From: Pseudomonadota bacterium
Lineage (GTDB): Bacteria > Desulfobacterota > Desulfovibrionia > Desulfovibrionales > Desulfovibrionaceae
Length of the DNA stretch: 52,971 bases
NCBI GenBank assembly: GCA_023390395.1
Contig: JAEWCY010000261.1
Span: 1-52,971, forward strand
Reading direction: 5' to 3'
The translations under genes were made by a program, and so were the position numbers. The notes beneath the pieces were generated by a model, which ran no database searches, was not told the DNA's origin, and was given only the letters and a program-made list of their open reading frames with translations. Positions 1 through 8,545 of the stretch are shown here, in pieces (the stretch's first letter is position 1; each line of letters begins with the position of its first letter).

Positions 1-1
1 G

Positions 2-2827
2 GGCCAGGCCGCCTTGCGGGCGGAGTTCTCCCGCCTGGCCGGGCCGGCCGCCCCGGCCGACGACCCCTTAAGCGCCATGCTGGCCGCCCTGGCCGGCCCC
101 GCCCCCCGTCTGACCGCCGCCGTGGACTTCTCGGCCGACGGGCTGCGGGCGCGCGACCTGGCCTTCGACGGCAAGGGGGTGGGCCTGACCGGAACCGGGA
201 CCGTCGACGCCGCCGGGACCCTGTCCGCCAAGGCCGCGCTCAAGGCCCCGGACCTGTCCGTTCTCGAGCCCCCCCTGGGCGGGCGCTGCGCCGGGGCCGT
301 GGACCTGGACGTGGAATTTTCGGGCAAGGCCGCCGCGCCGCGCCTGGCGGTCAAGGGCAGCGCCCAGAAGCTGGCCGTGGGCGAACTGGCCCTGGCCGGG
401 GCGACCCTGGAGGGCGCGGCCGACGACGCCTTCGGCGCCCCCTCGGGCCGCATCGCCCTGTCCGCCCGCCGCGAGGGCGAGACGGCCAAGCTGGAGACGG
501 CCTTCGCCCTGTCCGGCGACCGCCTGACCGTCAAGGACCTGCGCCTGGCCGCGCCCGACGCCGCCTTTTCCGGCGAGGCCGCGATTTCCCTGGCCAGCGG
601 CCGCGTGACCGGAAAGCTCTCGGGCAACGCTTCCAACCTGGCCGGCCTCGGCCGGTTCACGGGCCAGCGCCTGGCCGGCGCGCTGCGCCTGACCGCCACG
701 GCCGAGGCCGGCCGCGACGGCCAGAGCCTGACCGCCGACGTGGGGGCGACCAATCTCGCCCTGCCCGGCCTTTCCGCCGCCCGCCTGACCGTCGCGGCCA
801 ACCTCGGCGACGTCACGGGCAACCCGCGCGGCAAGGCGACCCTTTCGGGCTCCGGCCTCGCCGCCGGGGGCGCGGCGCTGTCGAGCCTGTCCCTGACCGC
901 CACGGGCGACGGCCGGGCCCTGGCGGCAAGCGTCGAGGCCAAGGGGACCATCCCCGGCGGCAAGGCCCTGGACATGGCGGCCAAGGCGTCGCTGGCCGCC
1001 TCGGGCAAGGGCCGCACGGTCACGGTCTCCGCCCTCTCCGGCAGCCTCGACGGACGCCGCTTCAGCCTGACCGCGCCGGCCGCCCTGGGCTTTAGCCCTG
1101 ACACGACCAGCCTGACCGGCCTGTCCCTGGCCTTCGACAAGGCCCGCCTGGAGGCCTCGGCCAGCCTCGGCCTGCGCGGGGTCTCGGGCAAGGCCACGGT
1201 GGGCTCCTTTCCCCTGCCGCTGCTCGCCGCCTTCGGCGCGCCGGTCATGGGCGGCACGGGCACGGTCACGGCCACGCTTTCCGGCTCCCTGGCCAAGCCC
1301 GAGATCACGGCCGAGGCCCGCCTGGAGGGTCTGAGCCTGGCCGCCGAGAAGGCCAAAAATCTCACGACCCTGGCCGTGCGGGCCGAGGTCGCGGCCGGCG
1401 GCGGCAAGGCGACGCTCAAGGCCGGCGTCTCGCCCACGGGCAAAAAGGAGGCCGTGACCGTGGAGGCCTCCGTGCCGCTGCGGCTTTCCCTGTCGCCCTT
1501 CGCCTGGGACCTGCCCCCGGGCGGCGCGCTTTCCGGCCGCGTCGCCACGGACAGCGACCTGACGCAGATGGCCGCGCTGCTGGCCCAGGCGAACACCCGT
1601 ATCGACGGCCGGCTGACGGCCGACATGCGCCTTGGCGGCACGCTGGCCGCGCCGTCGCTTTCGGGCTCCCTGGCCCTGGCCGCCAAGAAGCTGGAAAACG
1701 CCGACGCGGGATTGGTGCTGCACAACGTGCTGCTGCGCGCCGACGCCTCGGGCGGCACACTGACCGTCACCCAGGGCTCGGGCCAGGACGGCCGGGGCGG
1801 CAGCTTCACGCTCACCGGCCAGATCGGCGTGTCCGACCTGGTCAACGGCCCGGTGGACCTGGCGCTTAGGCTCACGCGCCTTCGCGTGGCCGGCCTGGAT
1901 CTGGCCACGGTCACGGCCGACGGCACGGCGAACGTCACCGGCACCCTGTCCCGCATGCGGGCCACCGGGAAGATCGTCCTGGGGCCGGCGGACATCAACC
2001 TGCCCACCTCCCTGCCGCCCGAGGTCACGGTCATCCCCGTCACCCTGGTCAACGACCCCAGCGCGCCGAAGAAAAAGGCCAAGGCCGCCCCGCCGGCGGC
2101 GGCGCGCCACATCGACCTGGACCTGACCGTGGCCCTGGGCCAGGCCGTGTACGTGCGGGGGCTGGGGCTCGAATCGCGCTGGGCCGGCGAGGTCAAGGTC
2201 ACGGGCACGGCCGCCGCGCCCCGGGTGATGGGCCGCTATTTCGTGGAAAAGGGCCAGGTGGAGCTTTTCGGCAGCAACCTCGAGATCAGCAAGGGCGAGA
2301 TCGTCTTCCACGGCGAGACGCCGCCGGCCCCGACCTTCGACATCCTGGCCCAGCACACCGCCAACGACGTCACGGCCGGGGTGGCCATCACCGGCGACGC
2401 GGCCAATCCCTCCATCAACCTCGTCTCCCAGCCGACGCTCCCCCACGACGAGATCCTCTCGCGCATCCTGTTCGGGCAAAGCGCCGCCACTCTGTCCCCC
2501 CTCCAGGCGGCCCAACTGGCCCAGGCCGCCGCCTCCCTCTACGCCGGCGGCACGCCGACGAGCATCCTGGCCCGTACGCGGCGCATCCTGGGCCTGGACC
2601 AGCTCACCCTGGTCTCGGGCGGGGGCAAGGGCGGCATCGGCTCCACGGTGCTGAAAGCCGGCAAGGAGATCGTCAAGGGCGTGACCGTGGGCGTGGAGCA
2701 GGGCATGGGCGCCCAGACCGGGGCCGTGTCCGTGGAGGTGCAGGTCACCCCCAACATCACCATCGACAGCCGGGTCGGGGCCAACAACAAGCAGGGCGTG
2801 GGCGTCAACTGGAAGTGGGACTACTAG
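2..2827 (+). CDS. tamB: Translocation and assembly module subunit TamB, 5'-truncated by the window edge
   Basis: The reading frame is open from the first bases, so the N-terminus lies upstream; the TTG at 14 is simply the first start-like codon and not a believable start. The 937 visible residues are a long, low-complexity beta-rich repeat typical of the periplasm-spanning groove of TamB/AsmA-like proteins, followed by the conserved C-terminal TamB (DUF490) domain over about the last 330 residues, with the family-typical stretch around LVSQPTLPHDEILSRILFG and an aromatic C-terminus (WKWDY). TamB works with the outer-membrane protein TamA (a BamA relative) in outer-membrane protein insertion or lipid transport. 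TamA is not in the window and may lie immediately upstream. Identification is from domain character and C-terminal motifs. Confidence 0.88.
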   Translation, partial: GQAALRAEFSRLAGPAAPADDPLSAMLAALAGPAPRLTAAVDFSADGLRARDLAFDGKGVGLTGTGTVDAAGTLSAKAALKAPDLSVLEPPLGGRCAGAVDLDVEFSGKAAAPRLAVKGSAQKLAVGELALAGATLEGAADDAFGAPSGRIALSARREGETAKLETAFALSGDRLTVKDLRLAAPDAAFSGEAAISLASGRVTGKLSGNASNLAGLGRFTGQRLAGALRLTATAEAGRDGQSLTADVGATNLALPGLSAARLTVAANLGDVTGNPRGKATLSGSGLAAGGAALSSLSLTATGDGRALAASVEAKGTIPGGKALDMAAKASLAASGKGRTVTVSALSGSLDGRRFSLTAPAALGFSPDTTSLTGLSLAFDKARLEASASLGLRGVSGKATVGSFPLPLLAAFGAPVMGGTGTVTATLSGSLAKPEITAEARLEGLSLAAEKAKNLTTLAVRAEVAAGGGKATLKAGVSPTGKKEAVTVEASVPLRLSLSPFAWDLPPGGALSGRVATDSDLTQMAALLAQANTRIDGRLTADMRLGGTLAAPSLSGSLALAAKKLENADAGLVLHNVLLRADASGGTLTVTQGSGQDGRGGSFTLTGQIGVSDLVNGPVDLALRLTRLRVAGLDLATVTADGTANVTGTLSRMRATGKIVLGPADINLPTSLPPEVTVIPVTLVNDPSAPKKKAKAAPPAAARHIDLDLTVALGQAVYVRGLGLESRWAGEVKVTGTAAAPRVMGRYFVEKGQVELFGSNLEISKGEIVFHGETPPAPTFDILAQHTANDVTAGVAITGDAANPSINLVSQPTLPHDEILSRILFGQSAATLSPLQAAQLAQAAASLYAGGTPTSILARTRRILGLDQLTLVSGGGKGGIGSTVLKAGKEIVKGVTVGVEQGMGAQTGAVSVEVQVTPNITIDSRVGANNKQGVGVNWKWDY

Positions 2828-2931
2828 CCGGGCGTCGTCGGGAAATCGTCGGCTTTTCCAAAGGGCGGGCGGCGTTTGGACGGACGGCGGACGGGTCGGG
2901 CGATCGGGCGGGTCGGCTTGGATAGGCGGGA

Positions 2932-2960
2932 CCGGGGGAAGGAGGCGGTCCTTCCCCCGG
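2932..2960. terminator. Hairpin between convergent genes
   Basis: A perfect 12-bp stem (CCGGGGGAAGGA / TCCTTCCCCCGG) with a 5-nt loop sits between the stop of tamB and the stop of the convergent 2980-3444 gene. There is no clear T-tract on either strand, so it may act as a weak bidirectional terminator or a 3'-end stabiliser. Confidence 0.4.
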
Positions 2961-2979
2961 CGCGTGCCCCGGAAAGATG

Positions 2980-3444
2980 CTACTGACCGGCCTTGTGCTG
3001 CTGTTCGAGCTGCTTTTTGAGGCCCTCGCCGTACTTGCGGGATTGCACGATGATCTCGTCCACCTTGTCGCCGCGCACCTGCATGAGCGCGATGCGGTAG
3101 GCCCCGTCGATGGGGATCATGGCGTTTTTCGAATCCGCGTACAGGGCGTTCATGGCCGCGACGACCCGGTCGGGGTCCATGCCGGCGTAGGTGTTGAAGC
3201 AGTCGCGGAAACGGTTCTCGACGTCCTGGGGCTTGGCGTCCTTCTGGAACGAGCTCAGGTCGCTGCAGATGGCCCGGGCGGCCGTGGCCAGCCCGAACAG
3301 GAAGGCGTGCTTCTCCTTCTCCGTGTAGCTGGTCCAGGCATGGGCGAAGGTGCCCGTGCCGGCGGCGGGGGCGGCGGCCAGGGCCGGACCCCGGAAGATC
3401 ACGAGCACGAACAGGACGGCGAGCAGCAGAGCCTTTTTGGACAT
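2980..3444 (-). CDS. Small periplasmic protein of unknown function
   Basis: 154 aa. The start is the ATG at 3444 (MSKKALLL), preceded by AAGGAG; the frame continues upstream but without signal-peptide character. Residues 1-25 form a Sec signal peptide (Lys-Lys, hydrophobic core, cleavage near ALA-AA). The mature part contains two cysteines (in AICSDL and RDCFNTYAG) that could form a disulfide and a C-terminal charged helix (SRKYGEGLKKQLEQQ). The sequence FLFGLATAARAIC and the acidic GMDPDRVVAAMNALYAD segment resemble small helical periplasmic proteins. I do not recognise the family. It is convergent with tamB and divergent from the 3609 gene; a possible promoter lies at 3503-3531. Confidence 0.8.
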   Translation of the reverse strand: MSKKALLLAVLFVLVIFRGPALAAAPAAGTGTFAHAWTSYTEKEKHAFLFGLATAARAICSDLSSFQKDAKPQDVENRFRDCFNTYAGMDPDRVVAAMNALYADSKNAMIPIDGAYRIALMQVRGDKVDEIIVQSRKYGEGLKKQLEQQHKAGQ

Positions 3445-3502
3445 GACGGCGTTCTCCTTGGGATGAAAGCGGGCGACGGGCGCGCCCGGCGGACATGCGC
3501 GC

Positions 3503-3531
3503 CTTCTACGCCATGGCGCGCCGGCCGGCAA
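3503..3531 (-). promoter_or_regulatory. Possible sigma70 promoter for the 2980-3444 gene
   Basis: On the minus strand TTGCCG (3531-3526) and TAGAAG (3508-3503) are separated by 17 bp and lie about 55 bp before the start codon. Both hexamers match the consensus at four of six positions. Confidence 0.33.
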
Positions 3532-3608
3532 GCCCGGCCCCTTGACAAGGAGCCCGCCCCCGGGCTTTGTGTGGGGCGGCTTACACACCCCAGCCAAAGG
3601 AGCGCCCC

Positions 3609-4223
3609 ATGCACAGCCGCCTCACGGCCCTGCTCGCCCTGATCGTCGTCCTCGCCCTGGCCGGCCCGGCCGCCGCCGCCAAGGCCCCGTCGGAAATCGC
3701 CGGCATTCCCCTCGGCACGGACGCCGAAAGCCTGCGCGACCGCCTGGACCTCTCCCGCATGGCCCCGCTGTGGGACCGCCCGTGGCTCATCCGGGTCAAC
3801 CTCAAGCCCACCAAGGGCTTCGACGCCGGCTACGTGCTCCTCGGCGGCTGCGCCACCACCAACCGGGTGGAGCGGGTGCGCCTCAAGTACAAGGACGGCT
3901 CCATGGCTCTTTTCAACAAGCTGGCCAAGGAGCTCACCGCCCGCTACGGCGTGCCCACGCCCCAGCCCGGCGGCAAGGACGGCAAGTACAAGGGGCTGCG
4001 CTGGCTTTTCGGCACGAACAAGTCCGGCGGCACGGACCTGCTGCTCGAGCACTTCGAAAAGGGCAGCGGCGAGGACCCGGCCGGCAACGTCATCCGCATC
4101 ACGGACAACGGCGCCCTCAACCAGGAGCGCGACTGCTACGAGAGCATGGTGCGCGGCGTGCCCGAACCCCAGCCGGCCTTTCCGCTCTTCGAGATCGACG
4201 AGACCTGGCTGTTGCCGAAATAG
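3609..4223 (+). CDS. Secreted protein of unknown function
   Basis: 204 aa. The ATG at 3609 is preceded by AAAGGAG and begins a clear signal peptide (MHSRLTALLALIVVLALAGPAAAA). The mature protein has two well-separated cysteines (GGCATTNRVERV and RDCYESM) and alternating short strands and helices; the segment from about residue 95 (LFNKLAKELTARYGVP) is the pattern seen in small periplasmic proteins in which a helix is followed by a tyrosine-glycine turn. I do not recognise the family. A TTGACA box at 3542 lies upstream but has only a poor -10 partner. The next gene starts 13 nt after the stop, so the two probably share a transcript. Confidence 0.8.
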   Translation: MHSRLTALLALIVVLALAGPAAAAKAPSEIAGIPLGTDAESLRDRLDLSRMAPLWDRPWLIRVNLKPTKGFDAGYVLLGGCATTNRVERVRLKYKDGSMALFNKLAKELTARYGVPTPQPGGKDGKYKGLRWLFGTNKSGGTDLLLEHFEKGSGEDPAGNVIRITDNGALNQERDCYESMVRGVPEPQPAFPLFEIDETWLLPK

Positions 4224-4235
4224 CAAGGCGGCGCC

Positions 4236-4724
4236 ATGGTCTTCGGCCACCTCGCGGCGGGTTCGCTCGGCAATCGCTTTCTTTTTCGCCGGGCGGGCCT
4301 GCCCTTTTGTCTCGTCGCCGCCTTCGGGCCGGACTGGATCGACAAGCCGCTCAAGCTCTTCTTCGGCCTGCCCGGGCACGGCGTCGCCCACAGCCTGATC
4401 GGGGCGGCGCTTTTGCTCGCGGCCTTCGCCTGGACCTGCCGTCGTCTTGCCCTGCCGGAGAGCTGGCCGTGGGTGGCCGCCTTTTTCTGGGGGCTGCATT
4501 TCGCCTGCGACCTGGTCAAGCCGGCGGCCCTTTTCTGGCCCCTGCTCGGCCCCTTTCCCGTCTACGCCGGAACCACGGCCGAGGCGGCCTGGAACTTCTA
4601 CACCGCCCGGCCCCTTTCCGGCCTGGCCTGGTGCGACCTGTCCCTGGTCGCCCTGGCCGCCGCGGTCCGGCTGTCCGACGCCTGGCCCCGCCCGGCCGCC
4701 GTTCCCGGCCGTTCCCGGACGTGA
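4236..4724 (+). CDS. YdjM/DUF457-like inner-membrane protein (metal-dependent hydrolase family)
   Basis: 162 aa integral membrane protein. The first residues (MVFGHLAAGSLGNRFLF) and the motif GLPGHGVAHSLIGAALL correspond to the His-containing signatures of the YdjM/DUF457 membrane-bound putative hydrolases, which usually carry an N-terminal His, an Asp-rich loop and an HR-x-x-THS motif; here the last is the reduced form GHGVAHS. Three to four hydrophobic helices follow (around residues 50-68, 78-92 and 135-150). It lies 13 nt after the preceding gene. The family's reaction is not established, and the metal ligands look partly degenerate, so function is open. Confidence 0.65.
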   Translation: MVFGHLAAGSLGNRFLFRRAGLPFCLVAAFGPDWIDKPLKLFFGLPGHGVAHSLIGAALLLAAFAWTCRRLALPESWPWVAAFFWGLHFACDLVKPAALFWPLLGPFPVYAGTTAEAAWNFYTARPLSGLAWCDLSLVALAAAVRLSDAWPRPAAVPGRSRT

Positions 4725-4763
4725 CGCCGACGCGGTTCGACCGTGCCTTTTCACGCCGCCACA

Positions 4764-4793
4764 TTGACACAAAAGCGTTATCCGGCCTATCAT
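4764..4793 (+). promoter_or_regulatory. Sigma70 promoter of gap
   Basis: TTGACA at 4764-4769 and TATCAT at 4788-4793 are separated by 18 bp, about 85 bp before the gap start codon, in a locally A/T-rich stretch between two GC-rich genes. This is one of the best housekeeping promoters visible in the window. Confidence 0.7.
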
Positions 4794-4878
4794 TTTGGCC
4801 GCTTGCGGACGCGTCGCCCGCCCGGGCCTCTGCCTGCGCGTCCGGACACGACACGAACCATCCCAGGAGGACGCGCAT

Positions 4879-5862
4879 ATGGCGGTGACCATCGGCATCA
4901 ACGGATTCGGCCGCATCGGACGGTATCTGACCAGGCTCGTGGCCGACGACCCGGAGATCACCCTGACGGCCATCAACGCCCGAGCCGACAACGCCCAGCT
5001 TGCCCACCTGCTCAAGTACGACTCCGTGCACGGCCGCTTCGCCGGCACGGCCGTGCCCACGGACGAGGGCCTGCTCATAAACGGCAAGCCCGTGAAGATC
5101 ACCCGTCACGGCGGCGGCGAATGGCGCTGGAACGAGTGCGGCTGCGACTACGTCGTCGAAACCACGGGCAAGTTCGTGGACCGCGAGTCCTGCGAGAAGC
5201 ACATGGCCGCCGGCGCGAAGAAGGTCGTCATCAGCGCGCCCGGGAAAAACGAGGACGTCACCATCGTCATGGGCGTCAACGACCACGAGCTCTCGGCCGG
5301 GCACAAGATCATCTCCAACGCCTCCTGCACCACCAACTGCCTGGCCCCCATCGCCAAGGCCTTAAACGACGCCTTCGGCATCAAGCATGGCCTCATGACC
5401 ACCATCCACTCCTACACCATGAGCCAACGCATCCTGGACGGCTCCCACAAGGACTGGCGGCGCGCCCGGGCCTGCGCCCTGTCCATGATCCCCACCACCA
5501 CGGGCGCGGCCCGGGCCGTGACCAAGGTCATCCCGTCCCTGGCCGGCCGCCTGGACGGCATGTCCATCCGCGTGCCCACGCCCAACGTCTCGGTGGTGGA
5601 CTTCACCTGCGAGCTGGAAAAATCCACGGACACCGCCGGCATGCTGGAGACGCTCAAGGCCGCCTCGGGCGACAACCTGGGATTCACCGACGAGCCGCTG
5701 GTGTCCATCGACTTCGTGGGCGACACCCACGGCGGCGTGGTGGACGCCAAGGCCTCCCAGGTCCTGGACGGCACCATGGCCAAGATCCTGGCCTGGTACG
5801 ACAACGAGGCCGGCTTCACCAACCAGCTCGTGCGCCTGATCAAGAAGGTGGCCGCCCTCTAG
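4879..5862 (+). CDS. gap: Glyceraldehyde-3-phosphate dehydrogenase, Gap2-like cofactor site
   Basis: 327 aa, slightly short for GAPDH (about 330-340). The ATG at 4879 follows CCCAGGAGG. The Rossmann motif GINGFGRIGR is at residues 6-15, the catalytic motif SNASCTTNCLAP is intact with its histidine in MTTIHSYT, and the C-terminal WYDNEAGFTNQ is present. It interconverts glyceraldehyde 3-phosphate and 1,3-bisphosphoglycerate. The position that carries Asp in NAD-specific enzymes (IND) is Ala here (INARAD, residues 32-37), and the usual DGPSHKDWRGGR is DGSHKDWRRARA, as in the NADP-tolerant Gap2/chloroplast type. Dual NAD(P) use is an inference. It is a single-gene unit with its own promoter and terminator. 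Confidence 0.95.
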   Translation: MAVTIGINGFGRIGRYLTRLVADDPEITLTAINARADNAQLAHLLKYDSVHGRFAGTAVPTDEGLLINGKPVKITRHGGGEWRWNECGCDYVVETTGKFVDRESCEKHMAAGAKKVVISAPGKNEDVTIVMGVNDHELSAGHKIISNASCTTNCLAPIAKALNDAFGIKHGLMTTIHSYTMSQRILDGSHKDWRRARACALSMIPTTTGAARAVTKVIPSLAGRLDGMSIRVPTPNVSVVDFTCELEKSTDTAGMLETLKAASGDNLGFTDEPLVSIDFVGDTHGGVVDAKASQVLDGTMAKILAWYDNEAGFTNQLVRLIKKVAAL

Positions 5863-5886
5863 GCCGCCGTCCCCGTCCGCCTTTTC

Positions 5887-5928
5887 GCCGCCCGCCGTGC
5901 CCCGCGCCCGGCGGGCGGCTCGTTTTTC
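5887..5928 (+). terminator. Rho-independent terminator of gap
   Basis: An 11-bp GC stem (GCCGCCCGCCG / CGGCGGGCGGC) is followed by TCGTTTTT, 24 bp after the gap stop codon. Confidence 0.75.
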
Positions 5929-6034
5929 GAAGGCCCGGCGGACGTTTCCCCTCTAAAGCATCCGGCCGTCCGGTCGATACGGTGTATGCGGGGGCCAGTC
6001 CGGCCCCGCCAAACACCAGGACGAGGATTCGGCC

Positions 6035-7204
6035 ATGACCGCCCCAGAGACGCCGCAAACGCTTTTCCGCTCCCCGCTCATCGTCACCGCCAGCGAAGGC
6101 CATGCCCGCATCGACCGCGACTTCTTCAAGCGCGCCCGCATGTTCGCCGCGCGCCACGCCGCGACCGGAACCGAGGCCCTGGCCCTGGCCCGGCGGGGCG
6201 AGGCGGACGTCATCTTCTGCGACGCCGCCCTGCCGGACATGGACGGCCGGACCTTCGTGGCCGCCCTGCGCGCCGATCCCGCCCTGGCCCGCATCCCCGT
6301 CATTCTGGCCATGACCGACGTGCGCCGCGACGACGTGCTCTCGGCCGTGAAGCTCGGCGCGGCCGGCCTGTGCCTGCGGCCCTATTCCGAGGACACCTTC
6401 CGCAAGCACCTGTCCATGGCCGCCCACATGGCCCGGTTCGCCGCCGCCGAGAGGACGGCCCTGGCCCGGGCGGCGCGCCGGGAAGCCGACGGCGACGCGG
6501 ACGGGGCCGTCGCGGCCTACGAGGCCGTGACCCGCCGGCCCGACGACGCGCCGCGCTTTTTCGAGGAAGGCATGGTCGCCCTGGCCGCCCGGGACGTGGA
6601 GCGGGCCATCCTGTCCTTCCACAAGGCCCTGGCCGTCAACGCCCTGTTCGTGGAGGCCTATCTCGGCCTGGCCCGGGCCTGGAAGACCAAGGGCAGCACC
6701 CGCCAGTACCGCCACTACATGAAGGAAGCGGCCTCGGCCTGCGCCAGGGCCAACCGGTTCGTCGAGCTGCGCGACCAGTTCGTGACGCTCCTTCGCGACG
6801 ACGAGGCCGGTTTCAACCCCTTCCTGGCCCTTGGCAACGAACTCGTGCGCGAGCGGCACTACACCGCCTCCATCGCGCTCTTCCGCCACGCCCTGGAGCT
6901 GGCCCCGAAAAACGCCGACATCTACCTGGGCCTCTCCAAGGCCTACCATTTCCTGCGCCGGCCGGACCTGGCCCGCCGGGCCGCAAGCAAGAGCGTGGCC
7001 CTAAACGACCGCAACGAGGAGGCGCGCAACATCCACCGTCGCCTCTCCGGCGCGCCCCGGCCCGGGGACATCGCGCCCATGGGGGAGGCGGCCCGGGACG
7101 CCGAGGCCCCCCGCTATCCCCTGGTGCTGCGCGGCATGCTCTACCTGGCCGGCCTGGCCGCCGAGACCCTGGTGCGCCCGCGCAAGGCCGCCCGGGCCGC
7201 CTGA
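6035..7204 (+). CDS. Degenerate receiver domain fused to TPR repeats
   Basis: 389 aa. Residues 15-130 fold like a CheY receiver: phospho-acceptor Asp63 is present in the classic context FCDAALPDMDG, but the N-terminal acidic pair is replaced (LIVTASEGH) and the conserved Lys is Arg (CLRPY), so phosphorylation chemistry is doubtful. Residues from about 150 to 340 form tetratricopeptide-type helical pairs (for example FFEEGMVALAARDVERAILSF, ALGNELVRERHYTASIALFR, DIYLGLSKAYHFLRRP). Receiver-TPR proteins act as adaptor or scaffold proteins in signalling. It has no neighbouring kinase and appears monocistronic. The ribosome site is weak (AGGACGAGG). The start is chosen because the receiver begins directly after it. 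Confidence 0.82.
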   Translation: MTAPETPQTLFRSPLIVTASEGHARIDRDFFKRARMFAARHAATGTEALALARRGEADVIFCDAALPDMDGRTFVAALRADPALARIPVILAMTDVRRDDVLSAVKLGAAGLCLRPYSEDTFRKHLSMAAHMARFAAAERTALARAARREADGDADGAVAAYEAVTRRPDDAPRFFEEGMVALAARDVERAILSFHKALAVNALFVEAYLGLARAWKTKGSTRQYRHYMKEAASACARANRFVELRDQFVTLLRDDEAGFNPFLALGNELVRERHYTASIALFRHALELAPKNADIYLGLSKAYHFLRRPDLARRAASKSVALNDRNEEARNIHRRLSGAPRPGDIAPMGEAARDAEAPRYPLVLRGMLYLAGLAAETLVRPRKAARAA

Positions 7205-7409
7205 CGCCGTCCCTTGCCGCCCGGCCTGCGACCCGAAGGGCAACGCGCCGGAATTCTTTGCCCTTTACTTGATGTGATCCTGCCATACTGTATACGGGCA
7301 AGGCGCGTGGCTTTGGCGACAGTTCCGTAATGTCGCCGAGGATTGCCTCGCTGCCCGAAATGCGGCATAAGCAAGGACAAGGACGCGACGCGTCCGAGGA
7401 GGAAGAGCC

Positions 7410-7697
7410 ATGTCCGACGCCGTCACCCCAGCCGGACACGTCGAAGCGTCTCCCTCCGGCCATATCGAGGCCCTGCCCCCCGGCCGCTTCGAAGCGCTGC
7501 CCCCCGGCCGCTTCGAAGCCCTCCCTCCCGGTTCGGTGACGCCCTCGCCGGCCGGAGCGGTGCAGACGCCCCCGGCCGGGCATGTGGAAGTGCCCCTCGG
7601 CGGCCATGTGGAGCCCGTGCCGGCCGGCGTGCTCCAGTCGGTTCCGGCCGGCGTTTTGGAGGTCGCCCAGGGCGGCATCGTCAACATCCGGCTCTAG
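7410..7697 (+). CDS. Small octapeptide-repeat protein, unknown function
   Basis: 95 aa built almost entirely of eleven tandem 8-residue units of pattern P-x-G-x-(V/I/F)-x-x-(x), for example PAGHVEAS, PSGHIEAL, PPGRFEAL (twice), PAGAVQTP, PAGHVEVP, PAGVLQSV and PAGVLEVA, ending GGIVNIRL. There is no signal peptide, membrane segment or cysteine. Regular Gly and hydrophobic spacing suggests an extended or beta-solenoid-like fold, which is inference. The start is supported by a strong GAGGAGGAAGAG ribosome site. In the DNA, two adjacent units are almost identical 24-bp repeats containing TTCGAA, indicating recent unit duplication. It lies between the receiver-TPR gene and a small lipoprotein. I do not recognise a family. 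Confidence 0.65.
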   Translation: MSDAVTPAGHVEASPSGHIEALPPGRFEALPPGRFEALPPGSVTPSPAGAVQTPPAGHVEVPLGGHVEPVPAGVLQSVPAGVLEVAQGGIVNIRL

Positions 7698-7747
7698 CGC
7701 CGCCGGCCTTATCGGGCGGCGCGCGACCGGGCTACCCGAAGTACGCC

Positions 7748-8059
7748 ATGCAACACGCCCTTTCCCTACGCGCAGGCCTCGTCGCCTGCCTGGCCGCCCT
7801 GCTCCTGGCGGGCGGCATCGTCGGATGCAGCGCCAAGATCACCCAGGACCCCGGCCAGATGCTGGCCGACAAGGTCAAAACCAACCAGAACGCCTACCTG
7901 CGCTACTCCCAGGCCGAGGAGGAAGCCCGCCGCGACGGCAACGCCGAGGCCGCGGACCGCTACCGCCAGGCCAAGGAGGCGGCGCTGGCAGATTTCCAGC
8001 GCTACGACCAGGAACTGGCCCAGTACAAGACCGCGCACCATACGAGCCTGTCCCAATAG
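7748..8059 (+). CDS. Small lipoprotein with a charged helical domain
   Basis: 103 aa. The N-terminus (MQHALSLRAGLVACLAALLLAGGIVGCSAK) is a lipoprotein signal with a lipobox ending at Cys27, so the protein is probably anchored to the periplasmic face of a membrane. The mature part (about residues 35-100) is a continuous, highly charged amphipathic helix with Gln/Glu/Arg/Ala repeats (RYSQAEEEARRDGNAEAADRYRQ), likely a coiled coil. The ribosome site is weak, and the start is set by the signal peptide. It follows the octapeptide-repeat gene by 50 nt and could be co-transcribed. No function can be assigned. Confidence 0.75.
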   Translation: MQHALSLRAGLVACLAALLLAGGIVGCSAKITQDPGQMLADKVKTNQNAYLRYSQAEEEARRDGNAEAADRYRQAKEAALADFQRYDQELAQYKTAHHTSLSQ

Positions 8060-8545
8060 GCCCGCCGCGCGTCTCCTCTCTCGCTGCCCGTCGGCCGCCG
8101 CGCCGGCCGACGGGCCTGCGGTCCGGCCTTTCGACGGTCGCCGGTCCATGGCGACGGGGTGCGCCGCTCCGGCTCCCGTCGGAGGGGAAACGCCCGGCCC
8201 GAACACGCCGGCGGAGGGAATGAAAAAGCCGCCGCACGCCCCCTGCAACCGGCCGTCGGATGACGCCGTGCCTCCCTGACGGAATCCGGCGCCACCGCGA
8301 TGCGGCATGCCTTTCTCCCGCGCCCGGCTCCGGCGCTGTTCGCCGCCGGCCTTCTCCCGCTCCTTGCCGCCCCGGCCCTGGAAAACGTCGCCGCGACCTG
8401 TGCCCTCCCGGCCCAGGCTGCGACGCCTCCGGCCCCGCGCCTGCGCCTGCCTTCCGGGCCATGGCCCGCCGTTGGCCGCGCCAAAGAAAAGGCCGCCTCC
8501 TCGCGGAGACGGCCTTCGTCGTTCGATACGTGCCGAGGCTTGCGC
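8060..8545. other. Gene-free gap between convergent units
   Basis: 486 bp of GC-rich sequence between the lipoprotein gene and secF. Apart from the secF terminator near its right end I see no credible gene: the open frames here lack ribosome sites or codon patterns like their neighbours, and the one with a hydrophobic start (from 8300) runs antisense into secF. Confidence 0.6.
8483..8514 (-). terminator. Rho-independent terminator of secF
   Basis: Reading the minus strand, an interrupted stem (GGCCG-x-CTCC / GGAG-x-CGGCC) with a 4-nt loop is followed by TTTTCTTT, about 30 bp after the secF stop. Confidence 0.65.

Noticed and set aside
14..16. TTG as the start of tamB
   Set aside because: The frame is open to the window edge and the protein lacks its N-terminal anchor.
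68..3496. A very long open frame antisense to tamB (over 1100 codons)
   Set aside because: Arg/Gly-rich composition, no ribosome site, fully antisense to a recognised gene; a common artefact of high GC.
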